Source: Phycisphaerae bacterium
Lineage (GTDB): Bacteria; Planctomycetota; Phycisphaerae; UBA1845
DNA length: 40,508 bases
Direction: 5' to 3'
Assembly (NCBI GenBank): GCA_029260135.1
Contig: JAJDDV010000037.1
Coordinates: forward strand, 1-40,508
Numbering within the stretch: the first letter of the stretch is position 1; every line of letters starts with the position of its first letter. Positions 14,247 to 22,410 of the stretch are shown one piece after another. The translations under genes were made by a program, and so were the position numbers. Under the pieces are notes generated by a model. That model ran no database searches. It was given only the letters and a program-made list of their open reading frames with translations, and was not told where the DNA came from.

Positions 14247-16823
14247 TTAGCATTTCGAAAACCCGCATGCGTCACAAGCCACGCAACCTTCGCTGAAACG
14301 GAGCGAATTCTGGCAATCTGGGCAAAGAACCTTGTACTGGGCGTGCTGCCACTGCGGGTTCATCGCATCAAGGCGATTCGGAACCGCCGCCCGCGATGCG
14401 CCGCCGCTGCTCTTTCGACCGTTTCCGTTCCCGCTGCGATGGTGTCCGTTTCCGTCGCCCCCCGGAACCCGGACCTCCGAGTTGAGATCCTTTCCACCCG
14501 TCAGCAGCGAAATCAGGCCACACTCGCCCTTGGTCTCCAGGTACTTACGAAGCCCCCGAGCCAATCCGTCACCCAAACTCATAATTCGGCCTTCCTTCGT
14601 GTGCACCTGAAGGCTCGAACCGATCGAGTGAAGCTGACGGATCACATGGTCCAACGTCCCGCCGGACCGCAACCAGAGACTAATCATCCGGCAGATCGCC
14701 TCGAGATCGCTGTTGGCCAGGTCGCCGCCCTTTCCGAGCTGGGCGAAGACCTCGAGTTCCCGCTCGGTCAGCGGATCGACCGTGATGTTGATGTGCATGT
14801 TCCCGAACGGTGTCATCTGCCGAACGCGAATCCCGCTTTGAATCTCCGGCAACACCGCCGGTTCCAGCGGACGTGGCGGGGCGTCCTCGACCGTGCGCTT
14901 CCCCGCTTCGGCGCTGCTCTTGTCGCTGCTCTTGTCGCTGCTCTTCAACGCCATCGGCTGATGCTGGCGACACCCGTTTCGATAGACCGTCACGCCCTTG
15001 CAGCGAAGCTCGTACGCCAATCGGTAGATGTTCTCGACGTCGTCGACCGTCGCGGTCTCGTGGAAGTTGATCGTCTTGGAGATCGACGAGTCGCAGTGCT
15101 TTTGAAAAGCAGCTTGCATGCGCATATGCCATTCGGGTGGAACGTCATGAGCACAGACAAACACGCTGCGGACGTTCTCCGGAACATCGTCCAGAGAAGC
15201 GAGGGTGCCGTCCGTGGCAAGCTGCTCCATCAAGCCCTCGCTAAAAAACCCTTCTTCTTTCGCGATGCCCTCGAAGATCGGATTGACCTCGATCATCGGG
15301 CCTTGGCCTTCGTTTTGACCCTGAAGAACGTTCCGCTGGAACGCCAGGCTGTACAACGGTTCCACACCGCACGAACAACCGGTGATGATGCTGATCGTTC
15401 CGGTCGGCGCGACGGTCGTGCACGTCGCGTTGCGCATCGGTCGATGATACCGCGTGTCCCAGATGCTCCCCTTCCAATTCCGAAACGAACCGCGCTCAGC
15501 CGCCAGCTTTTCGCTGTAGCGGTGCGATTCTTCATCCACGAACCGCATGAACCGCTCCCCCCACTCGACGCCCTTCTCGCTGCTGTAAGGAACGCCAAGC
15601 TTGAACAGTGCGTCGGCAAAGCCCATGATTCCCAGTCCGATCTTGCGATTGGCCTTACAAATCGCGTCGATCTGGGGCAACGGGTATTTGTTGACGTCGA
15701 TGACGTTGTCGAGGTATCGCGTGGAGGCGTGAACGGTCTCGCGAAGCCCCTCCCAGTCCACCTCCGGCTCACCGGTCGCGTCTTGCCGAACGAAAATCGC
15801 GAGATTGATACTTCCCAGATTGCACGCCTCATACGGTAACAGGGGCTGCTCGCCGCAGGGGTTGGTCGCCTCCATACGACCCAGGTGCGGGGTCGGATTG
15901 GCTTCGTTGATCCGATCGATGAACGCCACGCCCGGCTCGCCGGTCGCATGGGCGTTTTCGATGATAATGTTCCAAATGTCGCGCCGCGTGAAGAACTGCC
16001 CTTCCGGGGCCGTGCGATCGGCCTCGAGCGGAACGAGCGAACGAATATTGTACTCCCAGATGTCCAGGTCCTTGGGCAGCACGAACCGTTCGTTCGTGCG
16101 AGGGTTCACGACGACGTGCGCGCCGTCCGGGGCATTGCGATAGGCCTCCATCCACGCATCCGTGATCTTCACGGAGATGTTATAATTGGTGAACTGCTCG
16201 AGATCCTGCTTGGCATGAAGGAACTTCAGAATGTCGGGGTGATGGATGTTCATCATCCCCATGTTGGCGCCGCGACGAAACGCACCTTGCTGAATCGCGT
16301 TCGTCGCCTCACTGAACGCTCGCCAGAACGAGATCGGACCGCTCGTCGTGCCGCCCGAGCTGCTGATATAGTCGCCGGTGGGGCGCAGTTCGTCGAAGGC
16401 AAAGCCGGTTCCGCCGCCGGCTTTCTGAATCAATGCGGTGTGTTTGATGGAATCGAAAATCTCGTCGATGCTGTCGCCGACGGGAAGCACGAAGCACGCA
16501 CTGAGCATGCCCATCTTCCGCCCGGCGTTCATCAGCGTCGGGCTGTTGGGCATGAACCGTCGATCGACCATCAACGAGAAGAACCGCTGCTCCCACTCGC
16601 TGCGGTTTCCCGTGTCGGGGTCATACAACAACTCGGCATCGGCAATAGCGCCGGCCACGCGCCGAAACAGGTCGCTCGGCGTTTCCGTTACCTGGCCTTG
16701 CTCGTCCTTCTTGAGGTACCGCGCGCGAAGAACGCGCAGGGCATTCTCCGGAAGCCGACAATCCGCTGTTCCCGCATCATCCTTGACCGCAAGACCCCGA
16801 TCACTCAACACCGTATCCGCCAT
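14247..16823 (-). CDS. nrdJ: Vitamin B12-dependent ribonucleoside-diphosphate reductase (class II)
   Basis: About 858 residues; reduces ribonucleotides to deoxyribonucleotides using adenosylcobalamin as the radical source. I took the ATG at 16823; an in-frame ATG at 16850 with GAGG nearer to it is possible. Motifs: LMNAGRKMGMLSACFVLPV with the first redox Cys, the radical-site segment NPCGEQPLLPYEACNLGSIN, PTGTISIITGCSCGVEPLY, a TSCPD-type domain (GIRVRQMTPFGNMHINIT), and a C-terminal zinc-ribbon tail CPDCQN...CVACDACGFSKC with the redox-active cysteines. Length and domain order match the long NrdJ family (TIGR02504 type). Its promoter carries two NrdR-like boxes. No cobalamin riboswitch was found upstream. 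Confidence 0.95.
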   Translation of the reverse strand: MADTVLSDRGLAVKDDAGTADCRLPENALRVLRARYLKKDEQGQVTETPSDLFRRVAGAIADAELLYDPDTGNRSEWEQRFFSLMVDRRFMPNSPTLMNAGRKMGMLSACFVLPVGDSIDEIFDSIKHTALIQKAGGGTGFAFDELRPTGDYISSSGGTTSGPISFWRAFSEATNAIQQGAFRRGANMGMMNIHHPDILKFLHAKQDLEQFTNYNISVKITDAWMEAYRNAPDGAHVVVNPRTNERFVLPKDLDIWEYNIRSLVPLEADRTAPEGQFFTRRDIWNIIIENAHATGEPGVAFIDRINEANPTPHLGRMEATNPCGEQPLLPYEACNLGSINLAIFVRQDATGEPEVDWEGLRETVHASTRYLDNVIDVNKYPLPQIDAICKANRKIGLGIMGFADALFKLGVPYSSEKGVEWGERFMRFVDEESHRYSEKLAAERGSFRNWKGSIWDTRYHRPMRNATCTTVAPTGTISIITGCSCGVEPLYSLAFQRNVLQGQNEGQGPMIEVNPIFEGIAKEEGFFSEGLMEQLATDGTLASLDDVPENVRSVFVCAHDVPPEWHMRMQAAFQKHCDSSISKTINFHETATVDDVENIYRLAYELRCKGVTVYRNGCRQHQPMALKSSDKSSDKSSAEAGKRTVEDAPPRPLEPAVLPEIQSGIRVRQMTPFGNMHINITVDPLTERELEVFAQLGKGGDLANSDLEAICRMISLWLRSGGTLDHVIRQLHSIGSSLQVHTKEGRIMSLGDGLARGLRKYLETKGECGLISLLTGGKDLNSEVRVPGGDGNGHHRSGNGNGRKSSGGASRAAVPNRLDAMNPQWQHAQYKVLCPDCQNSLRFSEGCVACDACGFSKC

Positions 16824-17036
16824 CGCTCTACCACACCTCCACCGGCTCATTGCCTCAACCTAATCTGCCCGATGTCGCCGACCTCCGCCGCGCCCCACGC
16901 CATGGACGGCGGGCCTCCTCCCTGAAACCCGCGACGGAAGAACGTGTCGTTCGCCTCCGCAGCCAGGCGCCGCTACAGAAGTGCGGCACACATCGACAGG
17001 GCCATTCGCAAAAGACGCCCCATAAGGGCAAAATGA

Positions 17037-17088
17037 AGTCTATCCCACATATCGCGGGTCGTCAAGCAAAATGCGCTATATGTGGTGG
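17037..17088 (-). promoter_or_regulatory. nrdJ promoter overlapped by two NrdR-like boxes
   Basis: On the minus strand TTGACG (17060-17065), a 17-bp spacer and TAGACT (17037-17042) form a promoter about 190-215 bp upstream of nrdJ. Two 16-bp sites resembling the NrdR consensus acaCwAtATaTwGtgt lie on it: GCGCTATATGTGGTGG (17073-17088), just above the -35, and ATCCCACATATCGCGG (17042-17057), inside the spacer and touching the -10. Their offset is exactly 31 bp, about three helical turns, which is the spacing NrdR boxes use. The second box is less perfect (7 of 10 core positions by my count, against 8 of 10). This would let the repressor NrdR control nrdJ. Confidence 0.65.
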
Positions 17089-17323
17089 TTCATTTCTGAT
17101 CAAACGGCGCAGTTTTCGCGCGTTCGCGCAACGTCATACGAGCACCGGGGTTATCGGAACGGTCCCCAAGCACCTCACATGTCAGGTCCGAAAAACTCAC
17201 GTTTCCCGACCGAACTCGGGCGCCTCTCCACCTCGCCCCGCCCTCCCTGTCCACCGGTCGGGGTTTGACGGACGGCAAGACCGCCCCGATAGTCGCCTGG
17301 TCGCCAAAACTTCGGGAACCACG

Positions 17324-18301
17324 ATGAACACCAAGACAACAACCTTAACCATAAAGCAACCTTTCTCTCTCAAGGCCACCGCCTTGAGCCATGGCTGGCA
17401 CGAATGCGCCCCGATGAGCTGGTGCGAGGGCGGCCGATGCTTCCAGGTGATCGAGCGCGAGGCCAAGCGTGTCTACCGCGTGTCGGTGACGGAGCGTGCA
17501 CGCCGTCCGGCGACCGTCCAGCTTGCGGTTTCCGTTGAAGGCCACGACGTAAAGGACACCATCGTGGCGGATATCACAGCGCGCCTCCACAGCACCCTTG
17601 GGCTTGACTCGGATCTGACGGAATTCCACGCGATCTGTGCCGACCATCCGACGCTGCACGTGGTTCCCAAGATCGGCGCAGGGCGCGGGCTGCGGTCGGC
17701 GTCGATGACGGAAAACGTCGTCAAGGCGCTTTGCGCGACAAACGTCAACTGGACACAGGCCGTGAAGATGATTAATCGGATCGGGCAACTCGGACCGCCG
17801 TTGCCGCATTTCGTCAACTTGAACGCCTGGCCGGCGCCGCGCGAGATCCTCCGTGCGGGCGAGCGATACCTCAAGGAGGTCTGCCGCGTCGGGTATCGGG
17901 CCGAGTCGATCCTGGAATTCTGTCGTGACGTTTGCGACGGGCGTGTGGATCCGGAGGAGCTGGATGCGCGGGCTGCGTCGCCCGAGGTCACGAGTGACGA
18001 GATCCTGGCGCGCCTTCGCGCCATTCGTGGGATCGGGCCTTCCAGCGCGAACTATCTGCTGTCGTTTCTCGGCCGCCATGACAGGCTTTCCATCGACAGC
18101 GCGACGGTGGCGCATGTCGCTCGAACCCATACGAAGGGGCGCAAGCCATCGAACGGTCAGATCGAGAAGATCTACGCAAAGTTCGGGCGGTGGAAGAACA
18201 AGTGCTGGTGGTATGAGCACTGGCTGACCTGGGAGACAGGGAAGCAGATCGTGCGGGAGGCGGGGCTTGACGGCACGGTGGCGAAAGGACCGAGGAAGTA
18301 G
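17324..18301 (+). CDS. HhH-GPD DNA glycosylase, AlkA/OGG-like
   Basis: 325 residues from the ATG at 17324; the start is chosen because the conserved part begins soon after and the upstream open frame overlaps the nrdJ promoter. The N-terminal half resembles the AlkA/OGG substrate-recognition domain. The helix-hairpin-helix reads LRAIRGIGPSSANYLLSFLG (231-250), followed by SIDSATV with the catalytic Asp258. The Lys that makes OGG/Nth enzymes bifunctional is Ser here, so a monofunctional glycosylase removing alkylated or oxidised bases is likely. No 4-cysteine Fe-S loop is seen after the Asp. It is followed 4 nt later by the phosphodiesterase gene, which suggests co-transcription. Confidence 0.85.
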   Translation: MNTKTTTLTIKQPFSLKATALSHGWHECAPMSWCEGGRCFQVIEREAKRVYRVSVTERARRPATVQLAVSVEGHDVKDTIVADITARLHSTLGLDSDLTEFHAICADHPTLHVVPKIGAGRGLRSASMTENVVKALCATNVNWTQAVKMINRIGQLGPPLPHFVNLNAWPAPREILRAGERYLKEVCRVGYRAESILEFCRDVCDGRVDPEELDARAASPEVTSDEILARLRAIRGIGPSSANYLLSFLGRHDRLSIDSATVAHVARTHTKGRKPSNGQIEKIYAKFGRWKNKCWWYEHWLTWETGKQIVREAGLDGTVAKGPRK

Positions 18302-18305
18302 AACC

Positions 18306-19643
18306 ATGACCGAACACCTGATTTTTCTTTCCGTTCCAGGCCTGCGTCTTGGAGATGTCGATCGAGAGAAGACGCCCACGCTGCACGGGTGGGCGCACGA
18401 CGGCGCGTTCGCGCGACTTCAGCCGACGTTCCCGTGTGTGACGTCGTGCGTTCAGGCGTCGATGTGGACCGGTGCGCCCCCCGGTCAGCACGGCGTGATC
18501 GCCAACGGGTGCTACCATCGCGATCGCCGCGAGGTCGAGTTCTGGGTCGGGCGCAACGGCGTCATCGCGGGCGAACAGGTCTGGAACGCGATCCGCGCGA
18601 AGCAGCCGGAGTTCACGTCGGCGGCGTGGCATGCGCAGAACATCAAGGACGCGGGGGCGGACTTCATCGTGACGCCGGCGCCGATCCACGAGCCGGACGG
18701 ATCGATGAAGCTCTGGTGCTACTCGAAGCCGGATGGGCTCTATGAAGAGATGCTCGGGCAGCTCGGCCACTTTCCGTTGCAGCATTATTGGGGACCGATG
18801 GCGGGGATCGAATCGACACGTTGGATCCTGAGGGCGGCGTATTGGCTGCTCGAAGAGCAGGCGCCGAACTTCCACTGGATCTACCTCCCTCAACTGGACT
18901 ACGCGTCGCAGATGTACGGTCCCAATAGCATCGAGTCGCGCGCCGCGCTTATTGAGCTCGATCTGGAGCTGGCGGAGTTTGCAGCGGACGTAGCCAACGG
19001 ACCGCTCGGCGAGGATGTCGTCTATCTCGCTGCGGGCGAGTATGCCATGACGGATGTCAGCGGGGTCGTGTACCCCAATCGCATGCTTCGCAAGGCTGGG
19101 TTGTTGAAGACTCGCGAGGAAGGCGGGTGCGAGCACATCGACTTCGAAAGGAGCACCGCGTTCGCGATGGTCGATCACCAGCTCGCTCATATCTACGTGA
19201 GTGATCCCAGCGCCGTGGCCAAGGTTCGCGAACTGTTTCGTGGTACGAATGGGGTGGCGGGTGTGTATGCGGGCGATGAGCGATCTGAGGTGGGGCTGGA
19301 TCACAAACGGAGCGGCGAAGTGATCTTGATCGCGGGCGACACGCACTGGATGGCGTATTACTGGTGGTTTGATGATGCGGCCGCGCCTGCGTTTGCACGC
19401 ACGGTCGACATTCATCGCAAACCGGGATACGACCCGGTCGAGTTGTTCTTTGATCCGGCGACAAAGGGCATTTCGCTCGATGCAACACTGGTGAAGGGGT
19501 CGCACGGGGCCCCGGTGAGCGAGTCGAAGCATGAGACGGCGCTGATTTGTTCGGCGGACACCCCGTCCATGCCGTCGGGGCGCACGTATCGAGATACGGA
19601 TGTCAAAGACCTTGTGCTCGGTTTGCTGGATTGTGAAGGGTAG
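18306..19643 (+). CDS. Alkaline-phosphatase-fold phosphodiesterase / nucleotide pyrophosphatase-like protein
   Basis: 445 residues from the ATG at 18306, with GAGGAAG 9 nt upstream inside the end of the previous gene. PTFPCVTSCVQASMWTG holds the expected nucleophile Thr46, and PPGQHGVIANG follows as in type I phosphodiesterases. The metal site departs from the norm: the usual DG at the first strand reads SVPGLR, and the usual DHG reads GEYAM (245-248). Late in the protein VDIHRKPGYDPVELFFDP is well kept. I recall a related subfamily, linked with UbiA/Ebo genes, that also has a Tyr-Gly in place of His-Gly, so this may be a subfamily trait. Substrate unknown. Confidence 0.8.
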   Translation: MTEHLIFLSVPGLRLGDVDREKTPTLHGWAHDGAFARLQPTFPCVTSCVQASMWTGAPPGQHGVIANGCYHRDRREVEFWVGRNGVIAGEQVWNAIRAKQPEFTSAAWHAQNIKDAGADFIVTPAPIHEPDGSMKLWCYSKPDGLYEEMLGQLGHFPLQHYWGPMAGIESTRWILRAAYWLLEEQAPNFHWIYLPQLDYASQMYGPNSIESRAALIELDLELAEFAADVANGPLGEDVVYLAAGEYAMTDVSGVVYPNRMLRKAGLLKTREEGGCEHIDFERSTAFAMVDHQLAHIYVSDPSAVAKVRELFRGTNGVAGVYAGDERSEVGLDHKRSGEVILIAGDTHWMAYYWWFDDAAAPAFARTVDIHRKPGYDPVELFFDPATKGISLDATLVKGSHGAPVSESKHETALICSADTPSMPSGRTYRDTDVKDLVLGLLDCEG

Positions 19644-19907
19644 AGGTGGTGGCCGGCAGCACCGGCGGACGGGTGTCTGGTCTACCTGTCCCCACTGTTT
19701 GCGCACAAGCAAGGGACCTCTGCTGCCAGATGGGCACGAAACACCGAACCAGACGCCTTTGTTTCTTGAATCAGACCGCCCGAAATGGTACGGTGGTGAC
19801 TTATGGGTGGATCCGGGGGGCACGTTGAGCCCAATCGTTGACTGCGCTTTTCGAACGGAACGCCCGTCACTGAGCTGACGGACAGTAGGCACTCGAAAGG
19901 GAAGGTC

Positions 19908-20861
19908 ATTCCACGTCACACAATCGCGCTTCTTTGGCTGATGGCAGTCGGCGGTGCGTATGGCCCTGATGTCGCGGCGGATGAATTCTATGCGAAGGCT
20001 GCGGGGTCTCCCCACAGTACTCCGGCATCCGGCATTTCGACGATCTGCCAGGAGCCGGACCAGGGTCCGCACGGCGGTTTTCCCTTTGTTCACAGTGACA
20101 AGTCCTACGGAAGCCGGGCGGCAGAGAGTTTTGTGTCGCCTGGCGGAGGCATTGTGGATCGTGTTCAGTGGTGGGGAGCCTACATGTCGCCCAGTCTTGC
20201 AGTATGCGCACCGAACGCGGACGACTTCACGTTGACGGTCTACGCCGACGCCGGTGGCGTTCCCGGGCCGGTGGTAAGTACCAACAACATCGGGGGGAGC
20301 GCCTCCAGCGTTTCGACAGGTCAATTCATCGTTTTCGTTGGAATCAAGTTTGTTGAGTATACGTACGCCACGGAGCTGTTGCAGCCATTTCCCGCCGATG
20401 CCGGAGCGACATACTGGGTGGAGATTGTGCGAGACGCCTACGACGTTGATGGTTGCTCGTGGTGGTGGGAGACGGCGCCGCAGGGAACCAACGGAGACGG
20501 CGTGGCCAATTGGGACCAAGGGCACGGCACCGGCTACAGAATGTCTTGGTTCGACCTGGCCATGTGCGTGCGCATCGCCCCTGACTGCAACAGGAATGGG
20601 ATCGCCGACAACGTAGACATTTCCAGCGGCGTTAGCTCGGACTGCAATGAGACGGGCATACCCGATGCGTGCGAGACAATCGGCGACTACGACGGCGATG
20701 GCGAGGTGAATCTGGACGACCACGGTCAGTGGGAGGCGTGTATGACCGGACCGGACGCTGGTTCGTACGCGCTGTTTTGCCAGCCCTTCGACCTCGCGGC
20801 CGACGACGACGTTGACCTCATGGATTTTGCCGGGTTTCAGGCGCTGTTCGGCTGCCCGTAG
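19908..20861 (+). CDS. Secreted protein with Cys-Asn-Gly and dockerin-like calcium repeats
   Basis: About 317 residues if it starts at the ATT at 19908, 306 if at the ATG at 19941. The ATT follows AAAGGGAAGGTC, a good Shine-Dalgarno, and gives a normal signal peptide (IPRHTIALLWLMAV with positive N-region) ending near DVAA. From the ATG, the N-region lacks charge. A beta-rich module with a VDRVQWWGAY start fills the first 210 residues. Then come DCNRNGIADNVDI and DCNETGIPDACE, typical of planctomycete secreted proteins, and a dockerin-like pair (GDYDGDGEVNLDDHGQWEAC and DLAADDDVDLMDFAGFQALF). Likely extracellular and calcium-binding. Function unknown. Confidence 0.8.
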   Translation: MPRHTIALLWLMAVGGAYGPDVAADEFYAKAAGSPHSTPASGISTICQEPDQGPHGGFPFVHSDKSYGSRAAESFVSPGGGIVDRVQWWGAYMSPSLAVCAPNADDFTLTVYADAGGVPGPVVSTNNIGGSASSVSTGQFIVFVGIKFVEYTYATELLQPFPADAGATYWVEIVRDAYDVDGCSWWWETAPQGTNGDGVANWDQGHGTGYRMSWFDLAMCVRIAPDCNRNGIADNVDISSGVSSDCNETGIPDACETIGDYDGDGEVNLDDHGQWEACMTGPDAGSYALFCQPFDLAADDDVDLMDFAGFQALFGCP

Positions 20862-21029
20862 AGACCATTCCGGGAGCAGCCCTCATGCCAGAGTCGGGCC
20901 TCGCGTCGCAGGGCAACCCGCTGCATGCCCGTGTCGTTCTCCGGTTCCTCTTCCCACCGAAACAGAGTGCAACGGTCTTGATTCATCCAGCCGTCCGTTC
21001 GTTCGTTCAGGCCAGTCAAACGCGAGATG

Positions 21030-22388
21030 TCACTCGATGTAGCCGAGGTCCTGAAGTCGCTCGAGCACGCGCGGGTCCAGGTCGATCTCGGTCGAGCAGG
21101 TGTGGTCGCGAACACTGACGGCACGGTGGCGGGACCAGTTGTCGAGCGTGGCGGTCATCGCGTGAAGGACATCCTCATGGAGGGACACATCGGCGAGATT
21201 GGTCAACTCGGCCGGGTCTGCCTTGGTCGAGTAGAGCTCGGTCGTCACGGTGTGGGCGTAGTTGTCAATCCACTGCGTGGGCGTCCAGGAGGGGTTGAGA
21301 CGATCGTCGGGGGCTTCGAACTTGTACTCACGGTGCAGGGACCAATCCGCGGTGCGCAGGCAATGGGAGTAACGTCGGCGAATCTGCAGTTCACAGCAGA
21401 CCGGGCTCCGCGGACCGCCGGGGGCGAGCAGATTCTCGCCGAGGAGGTTGGGTTCGATGCCCGCGGCGTGGAGGAGGGTTGCGGCGAGATCCACATGGGT
21501 GACGGGTTCGGAGCGGCGTTGCGGCGGCTGGGCGCCCGGGATGAGGGCAACGAGCGGAACGTGTGTAAGTGACGGGGAGAGCGCGTGGCCGTGTCCGATG
21601 CGGCCCTGATCGAGGAATTCTTCGCCGTGATCGGCGGTGACGACGACCATGGTCTGGTCGGCAACGCCGGTCTCGGTGAGCATGCCCAGCAGTTTCTTGA
21701 CTTTCCCGTCGAGGCGTCGCACGGCGCCGTCGTACATTTGGATCATCTCGTTGAGGCGGTCCTCGCCGAGGGTCTCTTCGGATCGGCTGACCGCGCGGCG
21801 GAGTTTTCCGTAGTCGCGGGCGCTGTAATCGCGAAAGTGGTTCTTGTCTCGATCGCCGCCGAACATGGCGACGTGTCGTCTTCGCGGTTTGTAGGGATAG
21901 TGCGCTTCCAGGAAGTGCAGATAGGCGAAGGAAGGTGTCTTGGAATCCGCTGCGAACCAGTCGGCGAAGGACTCGAGGATCCGATCGGCTTTGCCCGCGG
22001 TGGCTTCGTACGCGGCGAAGCCTCGGTCGAGTCGCGTATAGGGGCCGAGCTGCGCGTTGTTGATGAAGGCGCCGCATCGCCAGCCAGCCTGGGTGAACTC
22101 TTCCGCCAGCGTCGGTGTGGTGGTTTGCAGAATATCGGTGGTGACTTCGGAGCGGTTCTTGCTGCGCTTGATGCCTTGGAAGACACCATGCTGTGACGGG
22201 TAGAGTCCGGTCAGCAGCGAGGTCACCGAGGGTCGCGTCCAAGAGGAGAGGCTGTGGGCGTTCTCCCAGAGCACGCCCTTCTTGGCAAGAGCGTCGATGG
22301 TGGGCGTGGTGGGCCGAGGATAGCCGTAGGCGGCGACGTGGTCGGCACGGAGGCAATCGATCACGATGAGGACGATATTGCGTATCAC
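21030..22388 (-). CDS. Sulfatase-fold hydrolase with Thr in place of the formylglycine residue
   Basis: 452 residues from a GTG at 22388 with AGAGAGGTT upstream. Metal ligands of the sulfatase/alkaline phosphatase fold are visible: IVLIVIDCLRADHVAAYGYP (Asp11) and VVVTADHGEEFLD (Asp253, His254), with a later GHGHALSP. The usual C/S-x-P-x-R formylglycine motif is replaced by WTRPSVTSLLTGLYPSQHG, with Thr51 in the nucleophile position. That is the arrangement of phosphoglycerol or phosphoethanolamine transferases and phosphate diesterases, not of sulfate esterases. No signal peptide is evident. It is the last gene of the nine-gene operon, 22 nt after the kinase. Confidence 0.87.
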   Translation of the reverse strand: MIRNIVLIVIDCLRADHVAAYGYPRPTTPTIDALAKKGVLWENAHSLSSWTRPSVTSLLTGLYPSQHGVFQGIKRSKNRSEVTTDILQTTTPTLAEEFTQAGWRCGAFINNAQLGPYTRLDRGFAAYEATAGKADRILESFADWFAADSKTPSFAYLHFLEAHYPYKPRRRHVAMFGGDRDKNHFRDYSARDYGKLRRAVSRSEETLGEDRLNEMIQMYDGAVRRLDGKVKKLLGMLTETGVADQTMVVVTADHGEEFLDQGRIGHGHALSPSLTHVPLVALIPGAQPPQRRSEPVTHVDLAATLLHAAGIEPNLLGENLLAPGGPRSPVCCELQIRRRYSHCLRTADWSLHREYKFEAPDDRLNPSWTPTQWIDNYAHTVTTELYSTKADPAELTNLADVSLHEDVLHAMTATLDNWSRHRAVSVRDHTCSTEIDLDPRVLERLQDLGYIE

Positions 22389-22410
22389 TTGGGTGAACCT
22401 CTCTCGTCCT

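Noticed and set aside
14343-15839. A 498-residue open frame on the plus strand
   Set aside because: Antisense to nrdJ, whose motifs and C-terminal zinc tail are clear.
16850-17323. Cobalamin riboswitch upstream of nrdJ
   Set aside because: I looked for the B12-box and the conserved core and did not find them; the control elements seen are the NrdR-like boxes and a promoter. A computational search would be needed to rule out a diverged class.
17988-20723. A 911-residue open frame on the minus strand
   Set aside because: It is antisense to three genes with recognised protein motifs (DNA glycosylase, phosphodiesterase, secreted calcium-repeat protein). It has no family motif, is rich in Arg and Pro as GC-rich shadows are, and no good start.
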